Shown here one piece after another: positions 1 to 8,172 of a stretch of DNA of 40,342 nucleotides. The notes beneath the pieces are model-generated. The model was not told the origin of the DNA and did not search any database. It saw nothing but the letters and a program-made list of their open reading frames with translations. The first letter of the stretch is position 1. Each line of letters starts with the position of its first letter. The translations under genes and the position numbers were made by a program. Source of the stretch: Salinivirgaceae bacterium (lineage in GTDB: Bacteria; Bacteroidota; Bacteroidia; Bacteroidales; Salinivirgaceae); assembly GCA_028709085.1 (NCBI GenBank), contig JAQVXQ010000012.1, positions 1 through 40,342 of the forward strand, in the 5' to 3' direction.

Positions 1-1
1 T

Positions 2-1225
2 TATTACCATGATGTGGAGAAAAAGGCAGTTCGCGATATGGTTCTTAACGAACGATTACGCCTTGATGGTCGTAAACTTGACGAAATTAGACCAATTTGG
101 GGAGAAGTGGATTACTTGCCTTCAGCACATGGTTCTGCAATCTTTACCCGTGGCGAAACACAGTCGTTAACAACTGTAACGTTGGGAACCAAACTCGATA
201 ATAAACTGGTTGACGAGGTTATGCGAAAAGGATTCGATAAATTCTTGTTGCACTATAACTTCCCACCATATTCTACCGGCGATGCTCGCCCTAATCGAGG
301 AACAGGTCGTCGTGAGGTTGGCCATGGCAATTTAGCCCACCGTGCGTTAAAATCAATGCTTCCCACCGAAGATTTCCCATATACATTACGAATTGTTTCC
401 GATATTTTGGAATCCAACGGTTCAAGTTCAATGGCCACCGTATGTGCTGGAACAATGGCACTTATGGATGCGGGCGTTCAAATTAAACGCCCTGTTTCAG
501 GAATCGCAATGGGATTGATTACCGAAGGCGATAAATTTGCCGTTCTTTCCGACATTCTTGGCGACGAAGATCACTTGGGCGATATGGACTTTAAAGTAAC
601 CGGAACCACTAAAGGAGTTACGGCAACTCAAATGGACATTAAAGTTGATGGACTTCCTTACGAAATATTAGAGCAAGCACTTGAGCAAGCTAAACGCGGA
701 CGTTTACATATTTTATCGAAAATATTGGAAGTGATTCCTGAGGCACGCGAAACCTACAAACCATATGCTCCACAAATGCACCAATTGATTATCCCAAAAG
801 AGTCTATTGGAGCATTAATTGGACCAGGTGGAAAAATTATTCAAGAAATCCAACGTGTTACCGAAACTACTGTATCAATCGACGAAGTAGATGGCAAAGG
901 TATTGTGGAAATTGCATCATTTAGTCGCGATGCGCTCGACAATGCTCTTCAAATGATCCGAGATATTGTTGGCGTACCCGAAGTAGGAACAATCTACAAA
1001 GGGAAAGTAAAATCGATTCAAGCCTATGGTGCTTTTGTTGAAATTACTCCAAATCGCGATGGTCTTCTTCATATTTCTGAAGTGGAGTGGCGTCGTCTCG
1101 ACAAAGTAGAAGAAGTGCTAAAGGTTGGTGATGTTATTGACGTGAAGTTGATTGAAATCGACAAAAATGGAAAATTAAAATTGTCAAGAAAAGTATTATT
1201 GCCAAAACCTGAAACGAAGGAGTAG
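2..1225 (+). CDS. pnp: Polyribonucleotide nucleotidyltransferase, C-terminal part (5' end outside window)
   Basis: PNPase degrades RNA 3' to 5' by phosphorolysis and can add tails; it is cytoplasmic and often sits in a degradosome. The open frame runs from base 2 with no start, so about 407 residues remain of a family length near 700. Visible in order are the second RNase PH domain (begins [14 protein letters not shown]), with the acidic active-site stretch [19 protein letters not shown], then a KH domain with its GxxG loop (IGPGGK) and a C-terminal S1 domain ([20 protein letters not shown]). The N-terminal RNase PH copy lies upstream of the window. The first GTG at base 14 is internal and not the real start. 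A strong terminator follows 25 bases after the stop, so the gene ends its transcript here and dnaB is separate. Identity is very secure. Confidence 0.97.
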   Translation, partial: YYHDVEKKAVRDMVLNERLRLDGRKLDEIRPIWGEVDYLPSAHGSAIFTRGETQSLTTVTLGTKLDNKLVDEVMRKGFDKFLLHYNFPPYSTGDARPNRGTGRREVGHGNLAHRALKSMLPTEDFPYTLRIVSDILESNGSSSMATVCAGTMALMDAGVQIKRPVSGIAMGLITEGDKFAVLSDILGDEDHLGDMDFKVTGTTKGVTATQMDIKVDGLPYEILEQALEQAKRGRLHILSKILEVIPEARETYKPYAPQMHQLIIPKESIGALIGPGGKIIQEIQRVTETTVSIDEVDGKGIVEIASFSRDALDNALQMIRDIVGVPEVGTIYKGKVKSIQAYGAFVEITPNRDGLLHISEVEWRRLDKVEEVLKVGDVIDVKLIEIDKNGKLKLSRKVLLPKPETKE

Positions 1226-1250
1226 TTTTCCAACAAACAATTATATAGGG

Positions 1251-1290
1251 TAGCCGACAGCTTGAATTAATTAAGTTGTCGGCTATTTTT
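1251..1290 (+). terminator. Rho-independent terminator of pnp
   Basis: A 13-base arm TAGCCGACAGCTT (1251-1263) pairs with 1273-1285 with one G-U wobble across a 9-base loop, followed by five T at 1286-1290. It lies just after the pnp stop on the same strand. Confidence 0.9.
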
Positions 1291-1364
1291 AGCATCGGAT
1301 GGTTTGTTGATAAATATTTCTTATATTTAAAACCATTCAATGTGGATTAAGAGATACAAAACCT

Positions 1365-1372
1365 TATTTTTG
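1365..1372 (+). promoter_or_regulatory. Candidate -7 promoter element of dnaB (TAnnTTTG)
   Basis: TATTTTTG matches the Bacteroidota primary-sigma -7 consensus TAnnTTTG and lies 17 bases before the dnaB ATG, after the pnp terminator. No clear TTTG -33 box stands 19-20 bases upstream, so only half the promoter is supported, and the leader would be very short. Confidence 0.4.
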
Positions 1373-1389
1373 TATTAAAATAAAAAATC

Positions 1390-2913
1390 ATGGCCAAACA
1401 ACAACCCTCTAATACTTCGTTAACGATTGATCCTGGAAAAGTTCCTCCTCATAATTTGGAACTCGAAGAGGCCGTAATTGGCGCTTTGATGCTCGAACAG
1501 GATGCCATTAATGATATAATAGAGATCATTAAAGCCGAGAGTTTTTACAGTCCAGCCCATACCAAAATTTTCGATGCAATTCTGTTTCTGTTTAATAATA
1601 GCCAGCCAATCAACATTATCAGTGTTTGTGAAAGTCTGTCCAAAAAAGGAGAACTTGAAACTGTTGGCGGAAGGGCTTATGTTGCAGGGCTTACTTCGCG
1701 TGTTGCCAGTACGGCAGATATAGAATACAACGCTAAAATTGTTGCTCAGAAATACATTCAACGGGAATTAATTCGCGTTACTTCCGAAATTCAACGACGT
1801 TCCTTCGACGATGGTGCCGATGTGGTTGATTTGATCGATTTCAGTGAAAACGAACTTTTTAAAATCTCAGAAGGAAATATTAAAAAGAATGTTATTTCCA
1901 TCGGTCAAGTCGTAATGGAGTCGTTGCGACAAATTGAAGCAAATTCGAAAAAAGAGAGTGGTTTGAGTGGTGTTCCAAGTGGATTTACACTCATGGATAA
2001 CATCACCAATGGTTGGCAACCTTCGGATTTGGTGATTGTAGCCGCACGTCCTTCCATGGGGAAAACAGCATTTGTACTCAGCATGGCTCGAAACATGGTA
2101 ATTGAACATCAACGACCTGTTGCCTTTTTTTCCTTGGAGATGGCAAGTGTTCAGCTTGTTAATCGTCTTATTGCCAGTGAATGCGAGATTCCTGCCGATA
2201 AACTTCGTTCCGGAAAACTCGAAGACTGGGAGTGGCAAAAATTAGAACAACGGATTCAGAATCTGAAAAGTGCCAAACTTTTCATTGACGATACGGCCGC
2301 AATCTCAGTTTCAGAATTGAGAGCTAAATGTCGCAGGTTAGCCCACGAACATAAAATTGAATTAGTTATTATTGACTACCTGCAACTTATGACCGGAAGC
2401 AATTCCGCCAGTCGTGAGCAAGAGGTGGCCATGATTTCCCGATCGTTAAAAGCATTGGCTAAAGAGTTGAATGTTCCAATTATAGCGCTTTCGCAGCTGA
2501 ATCGATCGGTGGAAACTCGAACTGGTAATAAACGACCACAACTTTCCGACTTGCGTGAATCTGGATCCATTGAGCAAGATGCCGACTTGGTGCTGTTTAT
2601 TCATCGTCCCGAATATTATAAAATACCGGAGATGACCGATGGCTCATCATCCGAAGGAAAAGCCGAAATAATTATTGCCAAGCATCGTAATGGTGCCGTG
2701 GGCGATATTGATTTGCAATTTGTATCCGAATTTGCACGTTTTTCAGACATTGGAAGCACTGGATTGCCTGATATACAGAGTTTTGAAAATGAAGCTCCTT
2801 TTGTGGTTAACTCGAAAATGAACATTGATAGTGACATCGATTATGATCTTGTGGCGGGAATTGCCAATGATACAATTTCATCGGATATGTACGACGAGGA
2901 TATTCCTTTTTAA
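1390..2913 (+). CDS. dnaB: Replicative DNA helicase DnaB
   Basis: Hexameric 5'-3' helicase that unwinds DNA at the replication fork and recruits primase. At 507 residues it has the usual family length. The N-terminal DnaB domain (about 20-125, PPHNLELEEAVIGALMLEQ) is followed by the RecA-like domain: Walker A ARPSMGKT (219-226), Walker B LVIIDYLQLM (325-334), the SQLNRSVE loop near 368 and the arginine-finger region KHRNGAVG. No intein interrupts it. A short acidic C-terminal tail ends YDEDIPF. It is transcribed alone downstream of the pnp terminator and upstream of a secreted protein in the same direction, with 109 bases between them. Confidence 0.97.
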   Translation: MAKQQPSNTSLTIDPGKVPPHNLELEEAVIGALMLEQDAINDIIEIIKAESFYSPAHTKIFDAILFLFNNSQPINIISVCESLSKKGELETVGGRAYVAGLTSRVASTADIEYNAKIVAQKYIQRELIRVTSEIQRRSFDDGADVVDLIDFSENELFKISEGNIKKNVISIGQVVMESLRQIEANSKKESGLSGVPSGFTLMDNITNGWQPSDLVIVAARPSMGKTAFVLSMARNMVIEHQRPVAFFSLEMASVQLVNRLIASECEIPADKLRSGKLEDWEWQKLEQRIQNLKSAKLFIDDTAAISVSELRAKCRRLAHEHKIELVIIDYLQLMTGSNSASREQEVAMISRSLKALAKELNVPIIALSQLNRSVETRTGNKRPQLSDLRESGSIEQDADLVLFIHRPEYYKIPEMTDGSSSEGKAEIIIAKHRNGAVGDIDLQFVSEFARFSDIGSTGLPDIQSFENEAPFVVNSKMNIDSDIDYDLVAGIANDTISSDMYDEDIPF

Positions 2914-3022
2914 AAATCGGCAGATCCAAGAGCACCCCTCTATTCGTTATCTATGGAATGGAAAAAAATTATACAACAAAAGCGGGCGCTAAACGTTCCA
3001 TTACCAACTAATTTTATAGACA

Positions 3023-4279
3023 ATGATAAAAATTAAACTCCTCATAATTAATCTATTGGTTGCAAGTCAAATTTTTGGTGCATCCATTTTAATTCCCATG
3101 GATGATACTCAAACCGATCATCTAAAGGCGTATGGTTTAGTTTATTGGGTGTTAAAGCAAGATGTGTCGGCTTGGTGGTTGCTTAATTACAATGGCGGAA
3201 GTTTTATGATTCCGTTTGCCGAAGCCATTGAAACCGAGTGCCTTATTCGAAATATTCGATATCAAATCATTTCAAATACACAACAAGAGTCGATATTGGC
3301 AAGTATCTCTCAACCAAGTGTAAATCAGGATGCTGTGCAGTTAAACAAAGCTCCGCGAATTGCAGTGTATAGTCCGAAAGAGGCGTTGCCATGGGACGAT
3401 GCCGTTACCTTGGTGCTAACCTATGCAGAGGTTGAATACGATGTGTTGTATGATCGTGAGATTTTGGAAGACAACTTGAAAAATTACGACTGGTTGCACA
3501 TGCACCATGAGGATTTTACAGGTCAATATGGTAAGTTTTACGGTGCATATGGCCACACCGCGTGGTATCGAAATCAGGTGGCAAATGCTGAAAAAGATGC
3601 CAGAGACATGGGATTCGACAAAGTGTCGCAACTTAAATTGGCGGTGGCGAAAACAATTAAAGCGTATGTTTTACGGGGTGGGTTTTTATTTGCCATGTGT
3701 AGCGGAGCCGATTCGTTTGACATTGCATTGGCGGCCGAAGGGGTTGATATTTGTCATGATATTTACGATGGCGATCCTGCTGATCCCGACATGGACAGTA
3801 AACTTGATTATTCCAAATGTTTGGCTTTTACGGATTTTAAAATTGTGAAAAATCCCTTGGAGTATGAGTATTCGGATATCGATGCTACTCAAACGCGCAA
3901 AGTTACGGAGCATGACGATGTGTTTACGCTTTTCGAATTTTCGGCAAAGTGGGATCCCGTCCCTTCCATGTTAACACAAAATCATAGTTCGGTTATTCGT
4001 GGTTTTATGGGACAAACCACGGCATTTAATAGTGAGTTGATAAAACCGGAAGTGCTCATTATGGGTGATAACAAAGCCTTGAAAGAGGCGCGATACATTC
4101 ATGGAACATTTGGTGAAGGAACGTGGACTTTTTATGGTGGACACGATCCTGAAGATTATCGTCATTATGTGGGCGATGAACCCACCATGCTCGATTTGCA
4201 TCCAAATTCTCCAGGGTATCGACTTATTTTAAATAACATCCTTTTCCCAGCAGCAAAAAAGAAGAAGTTGAAAACTTAA
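3023..4279 (+). CDS. Secreted glutamine-amidotransferase-like protein (often labelled 'asparagine synthetase B' in Bacteroidota)
   Basis: The 418-residue protein begins with a typical signal peptide (MIKIKLLIINLLVASQIFGA), so it should act in the periplasm or at the outer membrane. The middle contains FAMCSGADSF at roughly residue 225-234, which looks like the nucleophile elbow (G-x-C-x-G type) of class I glutamine-amidotransferase folds. Conserved-looking stretches YDWLHMHHEDFTGQYGKFYG and GTWTFYGGHDPEDYRHYVG flank it. As I recall, such proteins carry the name 'asparagine synthetase B' in databases, but no ATP-PPi synthetase domain or N-terminal Cys nucleophile is visible and a signal peptide does not fit that enzyme. 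The substrate is unknown. Its stop overlaps by four bases (TTAA, 4276-4279) the stop of the convergent MATE gene, with no hairpin terminator between them. Confidence 0.6.
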   Translation: MIKIKLLIINLLVASQIFGASILIPMDDTQTDHLKAYGLVYWVLKQDVSAWWLLNYNGGSFMIPFAEAIETECLIRNIRYQIISNTQQESILASISQPSVNQDAVQLNKAPRIAVYSPKEALPWDDAVTLVLTYAEVEYDVLYDREILEDNLKNYDWLHMHHEDFTGQYGKFYGAYGHTAWYRNQVANAEKDARDMGFDKVSQLKLAVAKTIKAYVLRGGFLFAMCSGADSFDIALAAEGVDICHDIYDGDPADPDMDSKLDYSKCLAFTDFKIVKNPLEYEYSDIDATQTRKVTEHDDVFTLFEFSAKWDPVPSMLTQNHSSVIRGFMGQTTAFNSELIKPEVLIMGDNKALKEARYIHGTFGEGTWTFYGGHDPEDYRHYVGDEPTMLDLHPNSPGYRLILNNILFPAAKKKKLKT

Positions 4280-5628
4280 ATTTCAATTCGATCCTTGTTG
4301 GTAACTACAACCGCCGATCTCCATTTTCCTGTTTTGTAGTAGATCGAAGTACCAATCATGCCAAACAACCATGCAACGGGAATAGCCCACCAAATCCCTT
4401 TTGAGCCAAAGATATCGGACAAGAAATAGGCAATTGGTATCCGAATAATCCAGAGACTAAACAGTGTGATGAACATGGGAATAAGTGTTGCACCCGCGCC
4501 GCGCATTACACCCGTTATGCTGAACATGGTGCTAAACAGGATATAAAACGACGACACAATTACGAGATATTGCGTACCAATGCGAATTACTTCGGGTTCG
4601 GAGGTAAACATTCCAATGAGTTGTGCTCCAAATGCCCACGCTGCAATACTGACAGTAATACTGACAATTCCTGACATTATTATGGTTGATATCAATCCGC
4701 GGCGAATGCGGTCGAACCGATTTGCGCCCGCGTTTTGTCCAACAAACATCGATAGGGCAGTGGCTAGACTCATGGCAGGCATCGAGGCAATGGTGTCAAT
4801 TCTCCCGGCGGCAGTGTAAGCAGCAATTACATCGGTGCCAAATCCGTTTACGATCCCCATAATGGCAACCATTCCTAGGGCAACAAACGTTTGTTGAAAT
4901 CCAGTTGGAAGTCCTATTTTGACACTTTTCAGGAAAAGATTGCGATTGAATGTTGGAATTTGGAGCGTAATCTTAAATACCTTATTGCTTTTGTTTAAGT
5001 ATAACACGTTGGCAATGAACGCTATTCCTTGTGCAAGTACAGTTGCCCATGCAACTCCAGCAATGCCCCAATGGAAGACTAGGACAAAGGTTAGATCTAA
5101 AACAATATTCAGAAATGCAGCCAGCATCAGAAAATAGAGTGGCGTTATACTGTCTCCAAGTCCTCGAAGAATGGAAATAGTTGCATTGAAACCAAACATG
5201 GTAATGCTTCCAATGAATAATATATTGAGGTAGGTAACGGCTGAATCGATCAGTTCAGGGGGCAGTTGAAGTAAAATGAAAATATCGCGGCTAAAAATAA
5301 GCCCCACGGCAGTAACCACAATGGCGGATAGGAACATGAATATCAGCATGGTGTCAATCATTTGTCGCACTTTTAAAATGTTTTTTGCTCCAAAATATTG
5401 ACTTATTATAATGGTTCCGCCACTTCCGATTCCTATTACAAATGCAATTAACGTATATGAAATTGGAAAAGATGCCCCAACTGCTGCCAGTGCATCTTTT
5501 CCGATAACTTGACCTACGATAATGCTATCAATAATACTGTAAATTTGTTGAAATAGATTCCCAATGAGCATGGGAACTGCAAATCTGAAAATAATATTGA
5601 ACTCATTTCCTTTCGTAAGGTCTTTCAT
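4276..5628 (-). CDS. MATE family multidrug/toxin exporter (NorM/DinF type)
   Basis: Integral inner-membrane antiporter of 450 residues, the standard MATE length, with about 12 hydrophobic helices. Signature stretches are RFAVPMLIGNLFQQIYSIIDSIIVGQVIG near the start of helix 1-2 (given here as a region, about residues 16-44), GSGGTIIISQYFGA near 65 and the second-half repeat TALSMFVGQNAGANRFDRIR. Members export cationic compounds or metabolites using a Na+ or H+ gradient; the substrate cannot be read from sequence. The ATG overlaps the stop of the upstream carboxypeptidase gene as TAATG (5626-5630), so the two are probably translationally coupled and form one operon. The gene ends convergently against the secreted amidotransferase-like gene. 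Confidence 0.92.
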   Translation of the reverse strand: MKDLTKGNEFNIIFRFAVPMLIGNLFQQIYSIIDSIIVGQVIGKDALAAVGASFPISYTLIAFVIGIGSGGTIIISQYFGAKNILKVRQMIDTMLIFMFLSAIVVTAVGLIFSRDIFILLQLPPELIDSAVTYLNILFIGSITMFGFNATISILRGLGDSITPLYFLMLAAFLNIVLDLTFVLVFHWGIAGVAWATVLAQGIAFIANVLYLNKSNKVFKITLQIPTFNRNLFLKSVKIGLPTGFQQTFVALGMVAIMGIVNGFGTDVIAAYTAAGRIDTIASMPAMSLATALSMFVGQNAGANRFDRIRRGLISTIIMSGIVSITVSIAAWAFGAQLIGMFTSEPEVIRIGTQYLVIVSSFYILFSTMFSITGVMRGAGATLIPMFITLFSLWIIRIPIAYFLSDIFGSKGIWWAIPVAWLFGMIGTSIYYKTGKWRSAVVVTNKDRIEI

Positions 5629-7424
5629 TAATTTTTCTTCTCTCTCTTTATTCTACTCTTCAAATCGGATAATTGTTCATTGGTCAGGGTGCTTATTGGG
5701 TACAAGTTTCGTTTGTAATTGAAATATGGCGACTGTTCATAAAACCACCCAAGTTGTTCATATTGATCGGGTTTTGATTCCTGTGCATCTCTCCAGGCAA
5801 TAAATTTCTGTTTTAATTCGGGTATTGAGTCGATCATTTCGCGTGCAATACGCTCCATAACATAGGTTTCGTAATACTCTTTCCGCTCAAAGATGCTGTT
5901 GAAAAATCCGTTTCGGAAATAGGAATCCGGACTGTTTGGATCGAACATATGAATTATTAAACGCGCACGACGTTGATTTGTTGGAATTACGATACTTTTA
6001 GCAGGCCATTTCTGCTGTTTCGAGATGTTGTTTAAAATAACATTACGTAATAAAAAATGTCCTTCAAAAGGAGTGCTACTCCACATGGGATTTGTGCATT
6101 GCCATGTGGAGGCTACTATGTCCGTCTCTTCCCGAACTTTAAAATATTCAATATTATGGATGTCCAAACCGCGCTTAATAAATTGCCACTCGGGGCCAAC
6201 TATATACGCAGCTGGAATATCGGCCATGATTTCACTCTTGATTTTATTATAATAGGGCAATCTGAAAGTTGTTGGTTTATCGGGATAGTATTTAAACCAA
6301 TCACCGTCGGTTAAATCACTTTTAACAATATCATATTCAACGCCCAAAAAGTCAACCGTGTCGCATTCGTTGATTGTTGAATATGTTAACGGAAATGGTT
6401 CGCCTTTGGAATAGAGTTCAATGGCTTCTTGGTCTGCTTTTTTGTTGAGTTCAATTAGTTTTTTGCTGTTCTTTTCCAAATAGGCGATGGTTTCGTTAAA
6501 AAGGGCAAGCATCGCTTTTACTCGAATTGGAAATGGTTTTAGCGAATGTGCTTCGAGTAGTATTCCGGGTCTATTTTGTACGGCGGCATAGCCTTGAGTA
6601 TATCTCGGAGCAGCGGGTTCGGTGTAAAGTCCACTTCGTGGGTCATGCCATTTGCGAAAAGTTACATATCGGTGCATGGGAATATTTACACTCATTAAAT
6701 TTTGTTCCATTGTGGTGATATATTCTTTTTGCCACGTTGTTTGCGCAGCATTCATGTTTCCTAGTGTTTCGATTAAATAGGTTAAAATATATTGATAATC
6801 AGCGCCATCCGTTACATGGCAGTCGATACTGAAATCGGGGAGCCATTTGTTATATAATTTAAGCCAGTATTTCATTTCCGGAGCATCAACTTTTACATAG
6901 TCGCGGTTAAGGTTATAGTTTTGGGCAGTCACACGCCATCCCATCTCTTTTGGTCCATCCTGATTTATTCTATTGTATGCTCCAAAACGGGCGAGACCAT
7001 CGGGATTTACAATGGGAAGAAACAGAATGGTGACGTTTTTGGGAAAGTTGTTTTCAGTAATCATTTTGTTGATAAGCAACATTCCTGCATCGTTGCCATC
7101 GGGTTCTCCAGGATGGATATTTGCCTGAATAAGCAGGATTGCATTGCCCGATTGTTTCACTTTATGGTGCGTGAAATTCTCTTTTGAGTCAATAATTAGT
7201 AACGGTATTATTCTGTTTTGAGGTGTTTTACCTATGGGGATGTATTTTATTTTACTGCTTTTTTTTGCTGTTTTGTTGCAATATTCAATGGTTTGTGCGT
7301 AAGATGCCGTTCTTGTTCCGTTTGATTGTTCGAATACTGTGGGTTGAATCGACGATTTTTGTCCTGTATTGCACCCAGCGAGCGCAATAAGTGAGCCTAG
7401 AATAATTAGGTTTATAATTCTCAT
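5628..7424 (-). CDS. M14-family zinc carboxypeptidase, lipoprotein
   Basis: The 598-residue protein has a lipoprotein signal with lipobox LAGC (acylated Cys18), so it is tethered to a membrane facing the periplasm or surface. The M14 zinc site is intact: HPGE (His104, Glu107), DCH (His203), and a candidate catalytic Glu291 in LLEAHS. VNPDGLARFGAYNRINQDGP and NLNRDY match the substrate-binding part of M14 enzymes that remove C-terminal residues from peptides. The long region after residue 320 (about 270 residues) is a C-terminal extension of unknown fold. It is the first gene of a two-gene unit: its TAA overlaps the ATG of the MATE exporter by one base. Peptide trimming followed by export is possible but not shown. 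Confidence 0.88.
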   Translation of the reverse strand: MRIINLIILGSLIALAGCNTGQKSSIQPTVFEQSNGTRTASYAQTIEYCNKTAKKSSKIKYIPIGKTPQNRIIPLLIIDSKENFTHHKVKQSGNAILLIQANIHPGEPDGNDAGMLLINKMITENNFPKNVTILFLPIVNPDGLARFGAYNRINQDGPKEMGWRVTAQNYNLNRDYVKVDAPEMKYWLKLYNKWLPDFSIDCHVTDGADYQYILTYLIETLGNMNAAQTTWQKEYITTMEQNLMSVNIPMHRYVTFRKWHDPRSGLYTEPAAPRYTQGYAAVQNRPGILLEAHSLKPFPIRVKAMLALFNETIAYLEKNSKKLIELNKKADQEAIELYSKGEPFPLTYSTINECDTVDFLGVEYDIVKSDLTDGDWFKYYPDKPTTFRLPYYNKIKSEIMADIPAAYIVGPEWQFIKRGLDIHNIEYFKVREETDIVASTWQCTNPMWSSTPFEGHFLLRNVILNNISKQQKWPAKSIVIPTNQRRARLIIHMFDPNSPDSYFRNGFFNSIFERKEYYETYVMERIAREMIDSIPELKQKFIAWRDAQESKPDQYEQLGWFYEQSPYFNYKRNLYPISTLTNEQLSDLKSRIKREKKN

Positions 7425-7514
7425 AATTGTACATTTTAAGGTTGGGCGAAGTTAATAAAAAGTTCAATATGCCTTGAATGGGAGGGGAACAAATAAAATC
7501 AATATTTCGGATGA

Positions 7515-7522
7515 TTTTTTAT
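7515..7522. repeat. Target-site duplication, left copy (TTTTTTAT)
   Basis: This octamer directly precedes the left inverted repeat and is identical to 7851-7858 after the right inverted repeat. An 8-bp duplication is the size known for ISL3-family transposition. Confidence 0.85.
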
Positions 7523-7635
7523 GGCTCTTCGCCAAAACTAGTGGATTTGGTCAATTAGGCTCTTCCAAAATTTACCATCACGCTGAAATTTCTCACATTT
7601 CTAAATCAATGTCGTTTAGTTAAAATGAAGTTTTA

Positions 7636-7778
7636 GAGATCCTTCGCTACGCTCAGGATGACATTCCTGTCGGACAGATGAGGGAGGAAGAGAAGGCGGC
7701 TTCGCCGCCTTCTCTTCCTCTTTTTTTCCTCGAAAGCACCTGTCATTCTGAACGTAACGTAGTGGAGTGAAGAATCTC
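7636..7778. repeat. Nested inverted-repeat unit with central hairpin
   Basis: GAGATCCTTCGCTACGCTC and the following GATGACA at 7636-7663 recur, diverged and with about 10 extra bases, in inverted orientation at 7741-7778. In translation this unit gives the well-known spurious peptide HPERSEGS, which marks a repeat family spread through many bacterial intergenic regions. The arms enclose a perfect palindrome (7684-7720). The whole unit sits inside the ISL3-type element, so it was either captured by that element or inserted into it. Confidence 0.75.
7684..7727 (+). terminator. Perfect 17-bp hairpin plus T7 inside the mobile element
   Basis: GAGGAAGAGAAGGCGGC (7684-7700) pairs perfectly with 7704-7720 across the loop TTC, followed by seven T (7721-7727). 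It has the form of a strong intrinsic terminator for plus-strand transcripts, yet no plus-strand gene precedes it. It may shield the nucleoside-permease gene at 8173 from read-through, or it may only be the core of the repeat. Confidence 0.6.
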
Positions 7779-7850
7779 GTAATCATTATTTGGAATTCTC
7801 TGTACAATAATGAATACTTTTTTAAAATCCACTAGTTTAAGCGAAGAACC

Positions 7851-7858
7851 TTTTTTAT
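7851..7858. repeat. Target-site duplication, right copy (TTTTTTAT)
   Basis: Identical octamer to 7515-7522, directly after the right inverted repeat of the ISL3-type element. Confidence 0.85.
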
Positions 7859-8172
7859 TTATGGGCCTAAATAAAAATCTATAGAAATCTAAAGGAGTTG
7901 TCGAGTTGTTGCGTTGACAAAGCCCCAATGAGTTCCATGTTCGTTGATCACCGTTGAGCTTTGATTTTTGCATTAAGCAATTTCCAGCGTTTCGGAATGC
8001 TTTTCAACCATTTTTTCAAGGGAATCTACATTGGGATTTGCTAAACAGGGGGTTGAATTGACAAAGTTCCTATTATCGTGTTTTTTGATTTCGTTTATTC
8101 AGATAAGAAGCCGATTTTCTTGCTATATTTACGCCGTCAAAATAAAACATTATTGAACAAAATTTACATATT
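7859..8172. other. Gene-free stretch before the permease gene
   Basis: No convincing coding frame is present in these 314 bases. TTGACAAAG occurs twice (near 7914 and 8058) without further symmetry. TATATTTA at 8124-8131 resembles the -7 element TAnnTTTG with one mismatch and would give a leader of about 35 bases for the gene at 8173; no -33 box was found at the right spacing. Confidence 0.4.

Larger units (their letters stand above)
7523..7850. mobile_element. MITE-like non-autonomous element with ISL3-type ends (328 bp)
   Basis: The ends are 26-bp inverted repeats (7523-7548 and 7825-7850) that match at 23 of 26 positions; the left begins GGCTCTTCGCCAAAACTAG. Both are flanked by the identical octamer TTTTTTAT. 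GGCTCTTCG-type ends and 8-bp target duplications are hallmarks of the ISL3 family. No transposase is present: the interior has only short spurious frames, so movement would need a transposase supplied elsewhere. A second GGCTCTTCC occurs at about 7558-7566, inside the left end, perhaps an extra transposase-binding site. The interior from 7636 to 7778 carries a separate nested repeat unit. The undamaged target duplication suggests a fairly recent insertion, upstream of both flanking divergent genes. Confidence 0.85.

Noticed and set aside
2953..3036. 27-codon reading frame between dnaB and the amidotransferase-like gene, overlapping the latter's start
   Set aside because: No ribosome-binding or promoter support and no recognised similarity; the overlap could be chance, though a leader peptide is not excluded.
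7616..7973. Two minus-strand reading frames, one containing CHPERSEGS
   Set aside because: They are translations of the repeat unit and the mobile element; HPERSEGS peptides are known artefacts of this repeat.
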